Notes: generated by a model not told the origin, from the letters alone. Numbered from the stretch's first letter, positions 51,584 through 61,737 are shown. The stretch: 64,000 bases of DNA from Intrasporangium calvum (GCF_028446585.1 NZ_JAPFQL010000011.1:62001-126000), one strand, 5' to 3'. Numbers and translations: made by a program.

Positions 51584-53253
51584 CCGCCGTCGCTGCGCTC
51601 ACGGCGCCGTCCGCGTCCTCTGCCCTGCTGCCCACGGCCTTCGAGCCGGCCCAGGTCGACTACCTCGCCGTCCTGCCGTTCCTCGTGGTCTTCGGTGCCG
51701 CGGTCATCGCCGTGCTCATCGAGGCCTTCGCGCCCCGCGAGCGTCGCCACGTCGTCCAGGCGACCCTGAGCGTCGTCGCACTGCTGGCCGCCTTCGCGGC
51801 GGTCATCGTCGCGGTCGACCACCAGGGCTACACGATGGGCATCGCCGACAGTGCGACCGGGCGACCGCTCTTCGCCCTGTCCATCGACGGGCCGGCCCTG
51901 TTCATGCAGGGCGCCATCATCCTCATGGGTGTCCTCGGCGTCCTGACGATGGCGGAGCGACTCGGTGGGGTGGGACCTGACGCCTTCACCCCGAGCGGTG
52001 CCTCGACGCCCGGCTCTCCCGTGGAGAGCGCGGCGACCCGGGCGGGTGCGGTGACGACAGAGGTCTTCCCGCTGACCCTCTTCGCCATCGCCGGCATGAT
52101 GCTCTTCCCGACGGCGAACGACCTCATCGGCATGTTCGTCGCCCTCGAGGTCCTGTCGCTCCCGCTCTACATCCTCACCGGCCTGGCCCGACGCCGGCGC
52201 CTGCTCTCGCAGGAGGCGTCGCTGAAGTACTTCCTGCTCGGGGCGTTCAGCTCGGCGTTCTTCCTCTTCGGCACGGCCCTGCTCTACGGCTACGCCGGCT
52301 CGGTGTACTTCGCCGACCTCAGCGCCGCCATCGCCTCGGGTCCGTTGGCGATGAACGGCCTGCTCGTTCCGGGCGCGTTCCTCGTCCTCGTCGGGTTGCT
52401 CTTCAAGGTCGGCGCGGTGCCGTTCCATGCCTGGACGCCTGACGTCTACCAGGGCGCCCCGACTCCGGTGACGGGCTTCATGGCCGCCGCCACCAAGGCC
52501 GCCGCGTTCGGCGCGATCCTCCGACTCGCCTACGTCGGGCTCGACACGGCACGGTGGGAGTGGACCAACGCGGTCGTCATCATCGCCTTCCTGACGATGG
52601 TCGTCGGTGCGGTGCTCTCGGTCACCCAGACCGACATCAAGCGGCTGCTCGCCTACTCCTCGATCGCGCACGCCGGCTTCATCCTCGTCGGCGTCCTCGC
52701 GTTCGACCGCAAGGGCATCAGCGCGGTGCTCTTCTACCTCGTGGCCTACGGTTTCGCGACCATCGCTGCCTTCGCCATCGTCAACCTGGTCCGGCAGAAC
52801 GGCGCCGAGGCGACACACCTGTCGCAGTGGGCCGGGCTCGGCAAGCGTCACCCGGTGGTGGCCGGCGCCTTCGCGTTCCTCATGCTCGCGTTCGCCGGCA
52901 TCCCGCTCACGTCCGGCTTCGTGTCGAAGTTCGCGGTGTTCTCCGCGGCGATCGGCACCGGGGGAGCGACCGGCACCGTGCTGGCCGTCGTCGGTGTCGT
53001 CTGCTCGGCGATCACCGTCTTCGTCTACGCCCGGATCATCGTCCTCATGTTCTTCAGTGAGCCGCCGAGCGAGTCAGTTGCCACCGGTGCCGCGGCCACG
53101 TCGGTCGGCGGTCCGGGGCCGGTCGCCGTCGTGACTCCGTCGGTCGGGACGACGTTCGCCATCGCGGTCGGCACGATGATCACGCTGGCTCTCGGGGTCC
53201 TGCCGTCGGCTCTGCTCGACCTCGCTGACCGGGCCTCGCAGTTCGTCCGCTGA
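51580..53253 (+). CDS. nuoN: NADH-quinone oxidoreductase subunit N
   Basis: NuoN is the third antiporter-like subunit, 557 residues, with about 14 helices. Typical motifs are A-L-E-V-L-S-L-P-L-Y-I-L-T-G, G-A-V-P-F-H-A-W-T-P-D-V-Y-Q-G-A-P-T and L-L-A-Y-S-S-I-A-H-A-G-F. It completes nuoA-N. A polyprenyl diphosphate synthase follows after 38 bp in the same direction. Confidence 0.96.
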   Translation: MTAVAALTAPSASSALLPTAFEPAQVDYLAVLPFLVVFGAAVIAVLIEAFAPRERRHVVQATLSVVALLAAFAAVIVAVDHQGYTMGIADSATGRPLFALSIDGPALFMQGAIILMGVLGVLTMAERLGGVGPDAFTPSGASTPGSPVESAATRAGAVTTEVFPLTLFAIAGMMLFPTANDLIGMFVALEVLSLPLYILTGLARRRRLLSQEASLKYFLLGAFSSAFFLFGTALLYGYAGSVYFADLSAAIASGPLAMNGLLVPGAFLVLVGLLFKVGAVPFHAWTPDVYQGAPTPVTGFMAAATKAAAFGAILRLAYVGLDTARWEWTNAVVIIAFLTMVVGAVLSVTQTDIKRLLAYSSIAHAGFILVGVLAFDRKGISAVLFYLVAYGFATIAAFAIVNLVRQNGAEATHLSQWAGLGKRHPVVAGAFAFLMLAFAGIPLTSGFVSKFAVFSAAIGTGGATGTVLAVVGVVCSAITVFVYARIIVLMFFSEPPSESVATGAAATSVGGPGPVAVVTPSVGTTFAIAVGTMITLALGVLPSALLDLADRASQFVR

Positions 53254-53291
53254 TCGAGTCACGACAGCTCAACCCGACACCCAGGAACCAC

Positions 53292-54302
53292 ATGACCTCG
53301 CACGCCACGCCGCCGGTCCTCACCGTTCCCGGAGCGACGCCCGAACTCATGGCGCACCTCCAGGACGGTCTGGCTCGGGTCGACGCCCTCCTCCGGGAGG
53401 TCGTCGACCACGAGGACCCCTTCATCGCGGGGGCCTCGGCGCACTTGGCCGCGGCGGGTGGCAAGCGCTTCCGGCCGTTGCTGACGCTCTTGTCGGCAGA
53501 GCTCGGCGACGGCATCACCGACGAGGTCGTCCGGGCGGCAGCCGGGGTGGAGCTCACGCACCTCGCGTCGCTCTACCACGACGACGTGATGGACGAGGCG
53601 GAGGTTCGCCGAGGCGTGCCGTCGGCCAATGCCGTCTACGACAACTCGACGGCGATCCTCGTCGGGGACCTGCTCTTCGGCAAGGCCTCCGAGCTGATTG
53701 CCGGCCTTGGGGCCGAGGCGGTCCTCATCCAGGCCCAGACCTTCGTCCGGCTCTGCTCCGGCCAGATCCGCGACGACCGGCCCTGTCCGCCTGGCGTGGA
53801 CCCGATCGAGTACTACCTGGCGGCGCTCGCGGACAAGACCGGCTCGCTGACGGCCACCGCATGCCGCTACGGCGCCATGTTCAGTGGCGGTTCAGCAGAC
53901 GTCGTGGAGACGATGCGCGCCTATGGCGAGCGGGTCGGCATGGCGTTCCAGCTGGCCGACGACCTCATCGACATCGCGTCGGACTCCGATGCGAGTGGCA
54001 AGACCCCCGGCACCGACCTGCGCGAAGGGGTCGACACCCTCGCCGTCCTGCGTGCCAAGGGCTCGACCGACCCCGCGGATGCGCGCCTCCTCGAGCTGCT
54101 CGGCTCGGACCTGTCGGACGACGAGGCCGGGGTGACCGAGGCGCTCGGGCTGCTGCGACAGCACCCTGCTCTCGAGGCGGCTCGGGAGGAGACCTACGGC
54201 GTGGCCCGGGAGGCGCAGCGTCTCCTCGACCCCCTGCCCGACCGTCCCGCCAAGGCGGCGCTCCAGACACTCGCCCTGTCTGTCGTGGAGCGCGTGGGCT
54301 GA
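53292..54302 (+). CDS. Long-chain polyprenyl diphosphate synthase
   Basis: The enzyme extends isoprenoid diphosphates by adding isopentenyl units. The 336 residues contain G-G-K-R-F-R-P-L-L, the first Asp-rich motif L-Y-H-D-D-V-M-D (the D-D-x2-D arrangement) and the second, L-A-D-D-L-I-D, near residue 220. In this setting it probably makes the menaquinone side chain (hepta- to nonaprenyl; the length cannot be read). The gene is 38 bp after nuoN and likely co-transcribed with the operon, linking quinone tail synthesis to the enzyme that uses it. Confidence 0.92.
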   Translation: MTSHATPPVLTVPGATPELMAHLQDGLARVDALLREVVDHEDPFIAGASAHLAAAGGKRFRPLLTLLSAELGDGITDEVVRAAAGVELTHLASLYHDDVMDEAEVRRGVPSANAVYDNSTAILVGDLLFGKASELIAGLGAEAVLIQAQTFVRLCSGQIRDDRPCPPGVDPIEYYLAALADKTGSLTATACRYGAMFSGGSADVVETMRAYGERVGMAFQLADDLIDIASDSDASGKTPGTDLREGVDTLAVLRAKGSTDPADARLLELLGSDLSDDEAGVTEALGLLRQHPALEAAREETYGVAREAQRLLDPLPDRPAKAALQTLALSVVERVG

Positions 54303-54309
54303 CTCTCGG

Positions 54310-54321
54310 TAGGGTGCGGTC
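54310..54321 (+). promoter_or_regulatory. Predicted leaderless promoter element of the aldolase gene
   Basis: TAGGGT (54310-54315) is followed by exactly 6 nt and the ATG at 54322, the same layout as for menB and the Nudix gene. No Shine-Dalgarno sequence is present. Confidence 0.6.
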
Positions 54322-55494
54322 ATGAGCCGTCGCCCGTCCCTCGCGGTGGCCGACCGCCTGTCCCACGCGACGCGACACCTGCCGGCTCCGCTGGCGGTCG
54401 TCGACCTCACCGCGTTCGACCACAACGCCGCGACCCTGGTCGGGCGCGCCCACGGCAAGCCGGTCCGCGTGGCCACGAAGTCACTGCGCAGTCGCCCGAT
54501 GATCGAGCGGGCCCTGGCGACCGACGGCTTCGCCGGCCTCATGTGCTACTCGGTGCGCGAGGCCATCTGGTGGGCCGGCGAAGGCAGCCGCGACATCCTC
54601 GTCGCCTACCCGAGCGTCGACCTGCCCGCCCTGCGCGAGCTGGCCTCGGACTCCTCGCTCCGCGCGGCCGTCTGCGTCATGGTCGACAGCGTCGAGATCG
54701 TCGACCTCATCGCCGGCGGAGTGGGAGCGGACAGCGGGCTGCGGGTGGCCGTCGACGTCGACGCCTCGCTGCGGATCGGTCCAGCGCACCTCGGCGTGCG
54801 ACGCTCGCCACTCCGGGAGCCCGAGCAGGTCGAGTCCGTCGTCCGTCGGGCGCACGAGCATGGCCTGGTGGTGGCGGGACTGATGTTCTATGACGCACAG
54901 ATCGCGGGTCTGCCCGACTCGTCGCCGCTCGTCCGCCGCGTGAAGTCCCGCTCCGCCGCCCAGTTGAGCGAACGGCGGGCGGCCGTCACCGATGCGGTTC
55001 GACAGCTCGCCGACCTCGAGTTCGTCAACGGCGGGGGCACGGGCAGCCTGCACGTGACCGGGCTGGACCCGACCCTCACCGAGCTGGCGGCCGGTTCCGG
55101 CCTCTATGCCCCGACCCTGTTCGACGGCTACGACGGTCTGGAGCTGACTCCTGCCGCCTTCTTCGCGTGCCCTGTCGTGCGCCGCCCGGCAGAGGACATC
55201 GTCACGGTCTACTCGGGTGGCTACGTGGCGTCGGGCCCGGCCGGCTGGTCGCGCGTGCCCACTCCGCTACCCGAGCACGAGCTGCGGCTGCTGCGCACCG
55301 AGGGCACGGGAGAGGTCCAGACGCCCCTGCGCGGATCGGCTGCGGCGCGGGTCGGCCTCGGTGATCGGATCTGGTTCCGCCACGCCAAGGCGGGCGAGCT
55401 CGCTGAGCGATTCACGCAGCTGGTGCTCGTCGAGGGAGACGAGGTCGTCGGTCATGCTGCGACCTACCGGGGAGAAGGGCAGTGCTTTGGCTGA
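54322..55494 (+). CDS. PLP-dependent amino acid deaminase/aldolase (alanine racemase N-terminal fold)
   Basis: The 390 residues begin with a TIM-barrel domain of the alanine racemase/D-threonine aldolase type. The likely PLP Lys lies in V-R-V-A-T-K-S-L-R-S (about residue 53). Further motifs are V-A-V-D-V-D-A-S-L-R-I-G and F-V-N-G-G-G-T-G-S-L, and a C-terminal beta domain near 280-390. The family includes D-threonine aldolases and D-serine dehydratase-like enzymes. It overlaps the lactone oxidase start, a pairing that suggests one pathway, but the substrate is not identifiable. It ends in A-T-Y-R-G-E-G-Q-C-F-G. Confidence 0.85.
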   Translation: MSRRPSLAVADRLSHATRHLPAPLAVVDLTAFDHNAATLVGRAHGKPVRVATKSLRSRPMIERALATDGFAGLMCYSVREAIWWAGEGSRDILVAYPSVDLPALRELASDSSLRAAVCVMVDSVEIVDLIAGGVGADSGLRVAVDVDASLRIGPAHLGVRRSPLREPEQVESVVRRAHEHGLVVAGLMFYDAQIAGLPDSSPLVRRVKSRSAAQLSERRAAVTDAVRQLADLEFVNGGGTGSLHVTGLDPTLTELAAGSGLYAPTLFDGYDGLELTPAAFFACPVVRRPAEDIVTVYSGGYVASGPAGWSRVPTPLPEHELRLLRTEGTGEVQTPLRGSAAARVGLGDRIWFRHAKAGELAERFTQLVLVEGDEVVGHAATYRGEGQCFG

Positions 55495-56818
55495 GACCAA
55501 GCGGGAGATCGTCCGGAGCATCGAGTGGTCCAACTGGGCTGGCACGGAGTCGAGCCGGCTGGCCCGCATCGCCACCCCTCGGTCCGAGGAGGAGGTCGCC
55601 GAGGAGATCGTCCGCGCCGGCGACCGCGGTCTGCGGGTCAAGGCCATCGGGGCCGGGCACTCCTTCACGGGAGCTGCCGTCACGGACGGGGTCCAGCTGC
55701 GGCTCGGCGGCCTGACGGGGGTCACGACGATCGACTCGACCCGGGGCGAGGCGACCGTGCGTGCAGGCACACCCCTGCACGTGCTCAACGACGAGCTCGC
55801 CCAGCTCGGTCTGGCGCTGCCCAACCTCGGTGATGTCGACCGGCAGTCGATCGCCGGAGCCCTGGGCACCGGGACCCACGGCACGGGGCTGCGTCTCACC
55901 GGCCTCGCGGGTGGGGTGCGCGGCCTGCGCATCGTCCTCGCCGACGGGTCGGTGGTCGACTGCTCACCGCGACGCGAGCCGGAGCTCTTCCAGGCTGCTC
56001 GCCTCGGCCTCGGAGCGCTCGGCGTCATCACCGAGGTGACCCTGGCGGTCGTCCCCGCGTTCCTGCTGCACGCGGTCGAGCGGCCCGAGCCGCTCGCCGG
56101 GGTGCTGGAGGCATTCGACGACGAGGTCGCACGCAACGACCACTTCGAGTTCTACTGGTATCCGCACACCGAGCGGGCGCTCACCAAGCGCAACAACCGG
56201 GTCGAGCCCGGCAGCTCGGCACGGCCGCTGCCCCGGTGGCGCGCCTACGTGGACGACGAGCTGTTGAGCAACCGCGCCTACGAGCTGCTCAACCGACTCG
56301 TCACCAAGGTGCCTCGCGCGACCAAGCCGGTGAGCGCGGTGGCAGCGCGCGCCCTGACCGCCCGCGAGTACGTCGACGCCTCCCATCGCGTCTTCATCAC
56401 CGAGCGGGACGTGCGCTTCATGGAGGCCGAGTGGGCCTTCCCCCGGCACGCTCTCGTCGCCGTGCTCCGGGACCTCAAGTCGTGGGTGGACAGCCATGAC
56501 GAGCTCATCTCGTTCCCCGTCGAGTGCCGCGTCGCCGCTCCGGACGACGTGTGGCTCTCGACCGCCTACGAGCGCGAGAGCTGTTACGTGGCGGTGCACC
56601 GCTACCACCGACAGGCCAGGGGTGCCTACTTCGACGCCTTCGAGGCCATCGCGATCGACCACGGCGGCCGGCCTCACTGGGGCAAGCTGCACTCGCGCGG
56701 CGCTGCCTTCTTCCGCGAGGCCTACCCGCGCTTCGACGACTTCCTGGCCGTGCGCGACGCGGTCGATCCCGGTCGGCTCTTCAGCAACCCGTATCTCGAG
56801 CGCGTCCTCGGCCCCTGA
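55487..56818 (+). CDS. FAD-dependent sugar-1,4-lactone oxidase
   Basis: This VAO-family oxidase resembles D-arabinono-1,4-lactone and L-gulono-1,4-lactone oxidases. The FAD domain has I-G-A-G-H-S-F-T-G-A, where His is the usual FAD-contacting residue, and G-A-L-G-T-G-T-H-G-T-G; the C-terminal domain ends with R-L-F-S-N-P-Y-L. The start chosen is TTG at 55487, with GGAGAAGGG about 8 nt upstream (443 residues); an in-frame ATG at 55454 would add 11 residues. It overlaps the aldolase by 8 bp and probably shares its transcript. Confidence 0.88.
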   Translation: MAETKREIVRSIEWSNWAGTESSRLARIATPRSEEEVAEEIVRAGDRGLRVKAIGAGHSFTGAAVTDGVQLRLGGLTGVTTIDSTRGEATVRAGTPLHVLNDELAQLGLALPNLGDVDRQSIAGALGTGTHGTGLRLTGLAGGVRGLRIVLADGSVVDCSPRREPELFQAARLGLGALGVITEVTLAVVPAFLLHAVERPEPLAGVLEAFDDEVARNDHFEFYWYPHTERALTKRNNRVEPGSSARPLPRWRAYVDDELLSNRAYELLNRLVTKVPRATKPVSAVAARALTAREYVDASHRVFITERDVRFMEAEWAFPRHALVAVLRDLKSWVDSHDELISFPVECRVAAPDDVWLSTAYERESCYVAVHRYHRQARGAYFDAFEAIAIDHGGRPHWGKLHSRGAAFFREAYPRFDDFLAVRDAVDPGRLFSNPYLERVLGP

Positions 56819-56820
56819 CC

Positions 56821-56924
56821 ATCGAAAGAGCCCGCATCGAAAGAGCCCGCATCGAAAGAGCAGTTCGCGACACCCCACCCATCGAAAGAGCAGTTCGCGA
56901 CACGTCGCGAACTGCTCTTTCGAT
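56821..56924. repeat. ATCGAAAGAGC repeat cluster with 21-bp perfect palindrome arms
   Basis: ATCGAAAGAGC starts at 56821, 56836, 56851 and 56881; the first two units are exact 15-bp repeats ending in CCCGC and the third is 30 bp long. The last unit (56881-56901) is a perfect inverted repeat with 56904-56924, 21 bp per arm with 2 nt between. It lies between the convergent lactone oxidase and fumC genes, so it may terminate both. A second copy of the arm is at 63273-63293. Confidence 0.88.
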
Positions 56925-56963
56925 TGAGGGGGCTGGGGGTGTGCTGCCCTTTGGACCGGAAGG

Positions 56964-58394
56964 TCAGTCCGAAGGGGGCCTGGTCATCGCCAGGACGTCG
57001 AGGGCCTCGTCGAGCTGGGTCTCGGTGAGCGGGCCGTCACGAACGTGCCCGTCCTCGATGACGACCTCGCGAATCGTCTTGCGCTCCTTGACCGCCCGCT
57101 TCACCACAGCGGCAGCCGCCTCGTAGCCGATGTAGCGGTTGAGCGGCGTGACGATCGACGGTGAGCTCTCGGCGAGGGTCCGGGCATGCTCGACATCGGC
57201 GGTGATGCCGTCGACGCAGCGGTCGGCGAGCAGGCGGCTCGTGGCCGCGAGCAGCCCGATCGACTCGAGGACGTTCTTGGCGAGGACGGGCAACATGACG
57301 TTCAGCTCGAAGTTCCCGGCGGCACCGGCCGTGGTGATCGCCACGTCGTTGCCGATGACCTGCGCGCAGGCCATCAGCGTCGCCTCGGGGATGACCGGGT
57401 TGACCTTGCCCGGCATGATGCTCGAGCCCGGCTGGAGGTCCGGCAGGTGGATCTCGCCCAAGCCGGTGCGGGGACCCGACGACATCCATCGCAGGTCGTT
57501 GCAGATCTTGGTCAGACTGACCGCGACGACCTTGAGCGCACCGGACAGCTCCACCACCGCGTCCTGCGCGGACTGGGCCTCGAAGTGGTTGTCGGCCTCG
57601 CGGAACACCTGTCCCGTCGTCGCCGACACCCGCTCGATGACCGCCCGGGCGAAACCGGGCGCGGCGTTGAGGCCGGTCCCAGCCGCGGTGCCGCCCAGCG
57701 GCAGCTCCGCCGTCGCCTCCGCCGCATGATCGACGCGGGCGGCGCCCAGCTCGATCTGGCGTCGATAACCGCCGAACTCCTGGCCCAGGGTCACGGGCAC
57801 CGCGTCCATGAGGTGGGTGCGGCCCGCCTTGACGACGTCCGCGAACTCCGCCTCCTTGCGACCGAGCGCTGCGGCGAGGTGCGTGAGCGCGGGCACGAGG
57901 TCGTCGCGGGCAGCGATCGTCGCCGCGATGCGCAGGGCTGACGGGAAGGTGTCGTTGCTCGACTGCCCGTAGTTGACGTGGTCGTTCGGGTGGACGTCGA
58001 CCCCGGTCGCCATCGGCCCGGTGCTCGCCAGCCGCGCCACGACCTCGTTGACGTTCATGTTGGTCGACGTGCCGGACCCGGTCTGGAAGACGTCGATCGG
58101 GAAGTGGGCGTCGTGCCGCCCTTCGGCGACCTCCCGGGCCGCCGCCGCGATTGCCTGCGCCCGGTCGGCATCGAGCACACCCAGCTCGGCGTTGACCTCG
58201 GCCGCGGCCGCCTTGAGCCGGGCCAGGGCGTGAACCACGCCGGCGGGGACGGGTTGGCCGCTGATCGGGAAGTTGTCGATCGCCCGCGCCGTCTGCGCCC
58301 CGTAGAGGGCATCCGCGGGAACCTGCACCTCTCCCATCGAGTCGTGCTCGGTCCGGAACTCCGTGCCGTTGTCCTCGCTCATGCTGACCATCAT
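56964..58394 (-). CDS. fumC: Class II fumarate hydratase (FumC)
   Basis: FumC interconverts fumarate and malate in the citric acid cycle without an iron-sulfur cluster. The 476 residues contain the superfamily signature [25 protein letters not shown] and [11 protein letters not shown]. The ATG at 58394 overlaps the ackA stop (ATGA); the ATG at 58391 has better spacing to GGAG. It is last in the pta-ackA-fumC unit and ends facing the palindromic repeat. Confidence 0.95.
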   Translation of the reverse strand: MMVSMSEDNGTEFRTEHDSMGEVQVPADALYGAQTARAIDNFPISGQPVPAGVVHALARLKAAAAEVNAELGVLDADRAQAIAAAAREVAEGRHDAHFPIDVFQTGSGTSTNMNVNEVVARLASTGPMATGVDVHPNDHVNYGQSSNDTFPSALRIAATIAARDDLVPALTHLAAALGRKEAEFADVVKAGRTHLMDAVPVTLGQEFGGYRRQIELGAARVDHAAEATAELPLGGTAAGTGLNAAPGFARAVIERVSATTGQVFREADNHFEAQSAQDAVVELSGALKVVAVSLTKICNDLRWMSSGPRTGLGEIHLPDLQPGSSIMPGKVNPVIPEATLMACAQVIGNDVAITTAGAAGNFELNVMLPVLAKNVLESIGLLAATSRLLADRCVDGITADVEHARTLAESSPSIVTPLNRYIGYEAAAAVVKRAVKERKTIREVVIEDGHVRDGPLTETQLDEALDVLAMTRPPSD

Positions 58395-59587
58395 GCTCCA
58401 GCAGCGACCCCCGCAGCCTCGCGAGCGATCTCGAGCTCCTCCTCGGTGGGGATGACGAGGACGGCGACGCGGCTCGACGCCGTGGAGATGCGGTGTTCCC
58501 CGGACATCGCTGCGTCGTTGGCTGCAGCGTCGACCTCGATGCCGAGCAGGTCGTCCAGGCCGTCCAGGCAGGCCCGGCGCAGCATCGGGCTGTGCTCACC
58601 CACGCCGGCAGTGAAGGCCACGGCATCGACGCGACCCAGCACAGCGGCATACGCCCCGATGTACTTGCGCAGGCGGTGGGCCACGACGTCGAAGGCCAGC
58701 CGGGCGTCACCGTCCCCGGCCACGACCTGCTCCTCGAGCTCACGGAAGTCGTTGCTCCCGGTCAGGCCCTTGAGGCCGCTCTCCTTGTTGAGCGCCCGGT
58801 CGTACTCCTCCAGGGACACGCCCGCCCGCGCCAGGTGGGCCGGCAGCGACGGGTCGAGATCGCCCGGACGGGTGCCCATGACGAGGCCCTCGAGCGGCGA
58901 GAGGCCCATCGACGTGTCGACGCTCCGGCCGCCGGCGACCGCAGTCGCGCTGGCGCCGTTGCCGAGGTGGAGCACGATGACGTTGGCCGTTTCGACCGGC
59001 AGCTCGAGCAGCTCCGCCGCGCGCCGGGACACGTAGGCGTGGGACGTGCCGTGGAAGCCGTAGCGGCGCACCCGGTGCTCGTCCCGCCACTGGCGGCTCA
59101 CCGCATAGGTGTAGGCGTGAGGCGGCAGCGTCTGGTGGAAGGCCGTGTCGAAGACGGCGACCTGAGGCACGGCGGGGAAGTGGGCGCGGGCCACCCGGAT
59201 TCCCTCCAGGTTGGCGGGGTTGTGCAGCGGAGCCAGCGGGACGAGCCGCTCGATCGTCGCCTCGACCTCGTCGTCGATCAACGTCGGCGCACTGAACTGT
59301 GCACCGCCGTGGACGACCCGGTGGCCGACAGCGGTCAGCTCGAGGCCGGCGAGATCGGGCCCGTGCTGGTGGAACGCGCCGAGGAGCAGGTCGAACGCCG
59401 CGCCGTGGTCCGCGCACTCGCCCTCTGTGCGGTGGTGCGCGCCCCCGACCGAGTGCTTCGCGCGGGACGTCGCCTCGCCGATGCGCTCGACGATGCCGCT
59501 GGCCAGCGACTCACCCGCGTCGACGTCGATGAGGTCGTACTTCAACGACGACGACCCGGCGTTGACGACGAGGACGAGGCGGCTCAC
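58391..59587 (-). CDS. ackA: Acetate kinase (AckA)
   Basis: AckA forms ATP and acetate from acetyl phosphate. The 398 residues include the start [32 protein letters not shown] and H-L-G-N-G-A-S-A. It overlaps pta by 4 bp upstream and fumC by 4 bp downstream, so all three are coupled. A reverse-orientation core of the dispersed motif lies within it (58642-58652). Confidence 0.96.
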   Translation of the reverse strand: MSRLVLVVNAGSSSLKYDLIDVDAGESLASGIVERIGEATSRAKHSVGGAHHRTEGECADHGAAFDLLLGAFHQHGPDLAGLELTAVGHRVVHGGAQFSAPTLIDDEVEATIERLVPLAPLHNPANLEGIRVARAHFPAVPQVAVFDTAFHQTLPPHAYTYAVSRQWRDEHRVRRYGFHGTSHAYVSRRAAELLELPVETANVIVLHLGNGASATAVAGGRSVDTSMGLSPLEGLVMGTRPGDLDPSLPAHLARAGVSLEEYDRALNKESGLKGLTGSNDFRELEEQVVAGDGDARLAFDVVAHRLRKYIGAYAAVLGRVDAVAFTAGVGEHSPMLRRACLDGLDDLLGIEVDAAANDAAMSGEHRISTASSRVAVLVIPTEEELEIAREAAGVAAGA

Positions 59588-61656
59588 GAGAGACCCTCGG
59601 CCTGGATCGCGGTGATGGCGATGGTGTTGACGATGTCCCGCACGAGGGCTCCTCGGGAGAGGTCGTTGACCGGCTTGTTGAGACCCTGGAGCACCGGGCC
59701 GATGGCCACGGCGCCGGAGGTCCGCTGCACGGCCTTGTAGGTGTTGTTGCCGGTGTTGAGGTCGGGGAAGACGAACACCGTGGCCCGCCCGGCCACGGGG
59801 CTGTCCTTGATCTTGGCGGCCGCCACCGCGGCGTCCACCGCGGCGTCGTACTGGATGGGGCCCTCCACCGACAGCTGCGGCGCCCGTGTCCGCACCAGCT
59901 CGGTGGCGGTGCGGACCTTGTCGACGTCGGCGCCGGTTCCGGAGCCACCCGTGGAGTAGGAGAGCATCGCGATGCGCGGCTCGATCCCGAACTGCTGCGC
60001 CGTGGCGGCCGAGGAGATGGCGATGTCGGCGAGCTGCTCGGCGGTGGGGTCGGGGATGACGGCGCAGTCGCCGTAGACGAGGACCCGGTCGGCCATGGAC
60101 ATGAGGAAGACGGACGAGACCGTCTTGATGTCAGGCGTCGTCTTGACGACCTCGAGGGCGGGACGGATCGTGTGGGCCGTGGTGTGGATGGCCCCGGACA
60201 CCATCCCGTCCGCCAGCCCGTCGCGGACCATCATCGTGCCGAAGTAGCTCGGGTCGACGACGATGTCGCGGGCCTGCTCCACGGTGACGCCCTTGTGCGC
60301 CCGCAGCGTGGCGTACTCCTCGGCGAAGCGGCTGCGGAGCTCGTCGTCATGGGGGTCGAGCAGCGTGGCGCCCTCGATGTCGAGACCGAGCTGGGCGGCT
60401 CGACGACGGATCGCACCGGGGTCGCCGAGGAGGGTGAGCCGGACGACCCGCCGGCGCAGGAGCTGGTCGGCGGCGCGGAGGATCCGGTCCTCCTCGCCCT
60501 CGGGCAGGACGATGTGCTTGTCGGCGGCGCGCGCCCGGTCGAGCAGCTGGTGCTCGAACATCAGCGGCGTCACGACATGGCTGGGCACGAGGTTGAGCCG
60601 GTCGAGCAGCTCTGCGCCGTCCACGTGCTCGTCGAAGAGGCTGAGCGCGGTCTCGATCTTGCGGGTCGCCGAGCGCGTCATCCGGGGGACCACGGCGGAC
60701 AGCGTCGCGGCCGTCTGCATGGTGCCGGTGGCGCAGCTGATCACCGGCACGTGGACCTCGAGGCCCTCGACCAGGGTGGTGATCGGGGCCGGCAGGTCGA
60801 AGCCGCCGTTGAGGACGATGCCGGAGGGCGTGGGCAGGGTCTGGGAGCGGTGGGCGAGCAGGAGGCCGAGGAGCACGTCGCCGCGGTCGGCGGGTGCGAC
60901 GGCCACGCAACCCTCGAAGATCCGGTCGAGGACGTTGGGCAGGGTCATGGCGGCCACGACGAGACCGAGGGACTCGCGGTCGAGCAGGTCGTCGTCGCCG
61001 TAGAGGTGCTTGCCGTCCACGGCAGCGAGGAGGTCTCGCACGGTGGGGGACTCGAGCACCGGGGCGCTCGGGATGACGTAGGTGGCTGTGTCACCCAGTG
61101 CTTCCGCGAGCGCGCTGCGGGTGGCCGGCACGGCGTCGGGGACGGCTCGGTTGGACACCACCGCGAGCACGTGGGCGTGGTTGGCCCGGGCCTCGTCCGC
61201 GGCGATCTCCGCCGCGACGCGGACCTGCTCGGGGGTCCGGCCCGTGCTCGAGATGACGAGCACCATCGGGGAGTCCAGGTTGGCCGCGATCTTCGCGTTG
61301 TAGGAGAACTCGGTCGGCGACGTGACGTCGGTGTAGTCGGAGCCGATGACGAGCATGGCGTCGAACTGCTCGGCGACAGCGTGGAACCGGTCGACGATGG
61401 TGGCCATCGCCCGCTCCGGGTCAGCGTGGACGTCCTCGTAGCCGACGCCCGAGGCATCCTCCGCCGTGAGGCCGGTGTCGAGCCGCGAGAGGAGCAGGTC
61501 GAGCACATGGTCGCTCGCGGCGCTCTCGGAGCGCACGATGGGCCGGAAGATCCCGACGCGCTCGACGCGTCGGCTCAGCTGGTCGAGGATGCCGAGGGCC
61601 ACGGCGGACTTGCCCGACAGCCCTTCCGATGAGGCGAGGTACACGCTGGTGGACAC
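59584..61656 (-). CDS. pta: Phosphate acetyltransferase (Pta), long form
   Basis: Pta exchanges CoA and phosphate on acetyl groups. The 690 residues combine an N-terminal P-loop, DRTGG-containing regulatory half (S-S-E-G-L-S-G-K-S-A-V near the start) with the catalytic C-terminal half (R-A-A-D-K-H-I-V-L-P-E-G-E, V-Y-G-D-C-A-V-I-P-D-P and S-Y-S-T-G-G-S-G). A GTG start at 61656 follows TAGCCT after exactly 6 nt, so it is probably leaderless. Overlap with ackA gives the usual pta-ackA pair. Confidence 0.95.
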   Translation of the reverse strand: MSTSVYLASSEGLSGKSAVALGILDQLSRRVERVGIFRPIVRSESAASDHVLDLLLSRLDTGLTAEDASGVGYEDVHADPERAMATIVDRFHAVAEQFDAMLVIGSDYTDVTSPTEFSYNAKIAANLDSPMVLVISSTGRTPEQVRVAAEIAADEARANHAHVLAVVSNRAVPDAVPATRSALAEALGDTATYVIPSAPVLESPTVRDLLAAVDGKHLYGDDDLLDRESLGLVVAAMTLPNVLDRIFEGCVAVAPADRGDVLLGLLLAHRSQTLPTPSGIVLNGGFDLPAPITTLVEGLEVHVPVISCATGTMQTAATLSAVVPRMTRSATRKIETALSLFDEHVDGAELLDRLNLVPSHVVTPLMFEHQLLDRARAADKHIVLPEGEEDRILRAADQLLRRRVVRLTLLGDPGAIRRRAAQLGLDIEGATLLDPHDDELRSRFAEEYATLRAHKGVTVEQARDIVVDPSYFGTMMVRDGLADGMVSGAIHTTAHTIRPALEVVKTTPDIKTVSSVFLMSMADRVLVYGDCAVIPDPTAEQLADIAISSAATAQQFGIEPRIAMLSYSTGGSGTGADVDKVRTATELVRTRAPQLSVEGPIQYDAAVDAAVAAAKIKDSPVAGRATVFVFPDLNTGNNTYKAVQRTSGAVAIGPVLQGLNKPVNDLSRGALVRDIVNTIAITAIQAEGLS

Positions 61657-61662
61657 ATAGGC

Positions 61663-61668
61663 AGGCTA
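61663..61668 (-). promoter_or_regulatory. Predicted leaderless -10 element of pta
   Basis: On the minus strand TAGCCT is followed by 6 nt and the GTG start at 61656. The layout matches the TAGGGT-N6-start sites at menB, the Nudix gene and the aldolase gene. Confidence 0.5.
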
Positions 61669-61737
61669 TCGCCCGCGGGCAGGTGGTCTGACCACATGAG
61701 GCCGTTGGGCTGGCTCAGCATGAAAGGGTGGCCAACC

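Noticed and set aside
56821-56924. Possible CRISPR array
   Set aside because: Repeats are directly adjacent, of unequal length and include a palindrome; no unique spacers are present.
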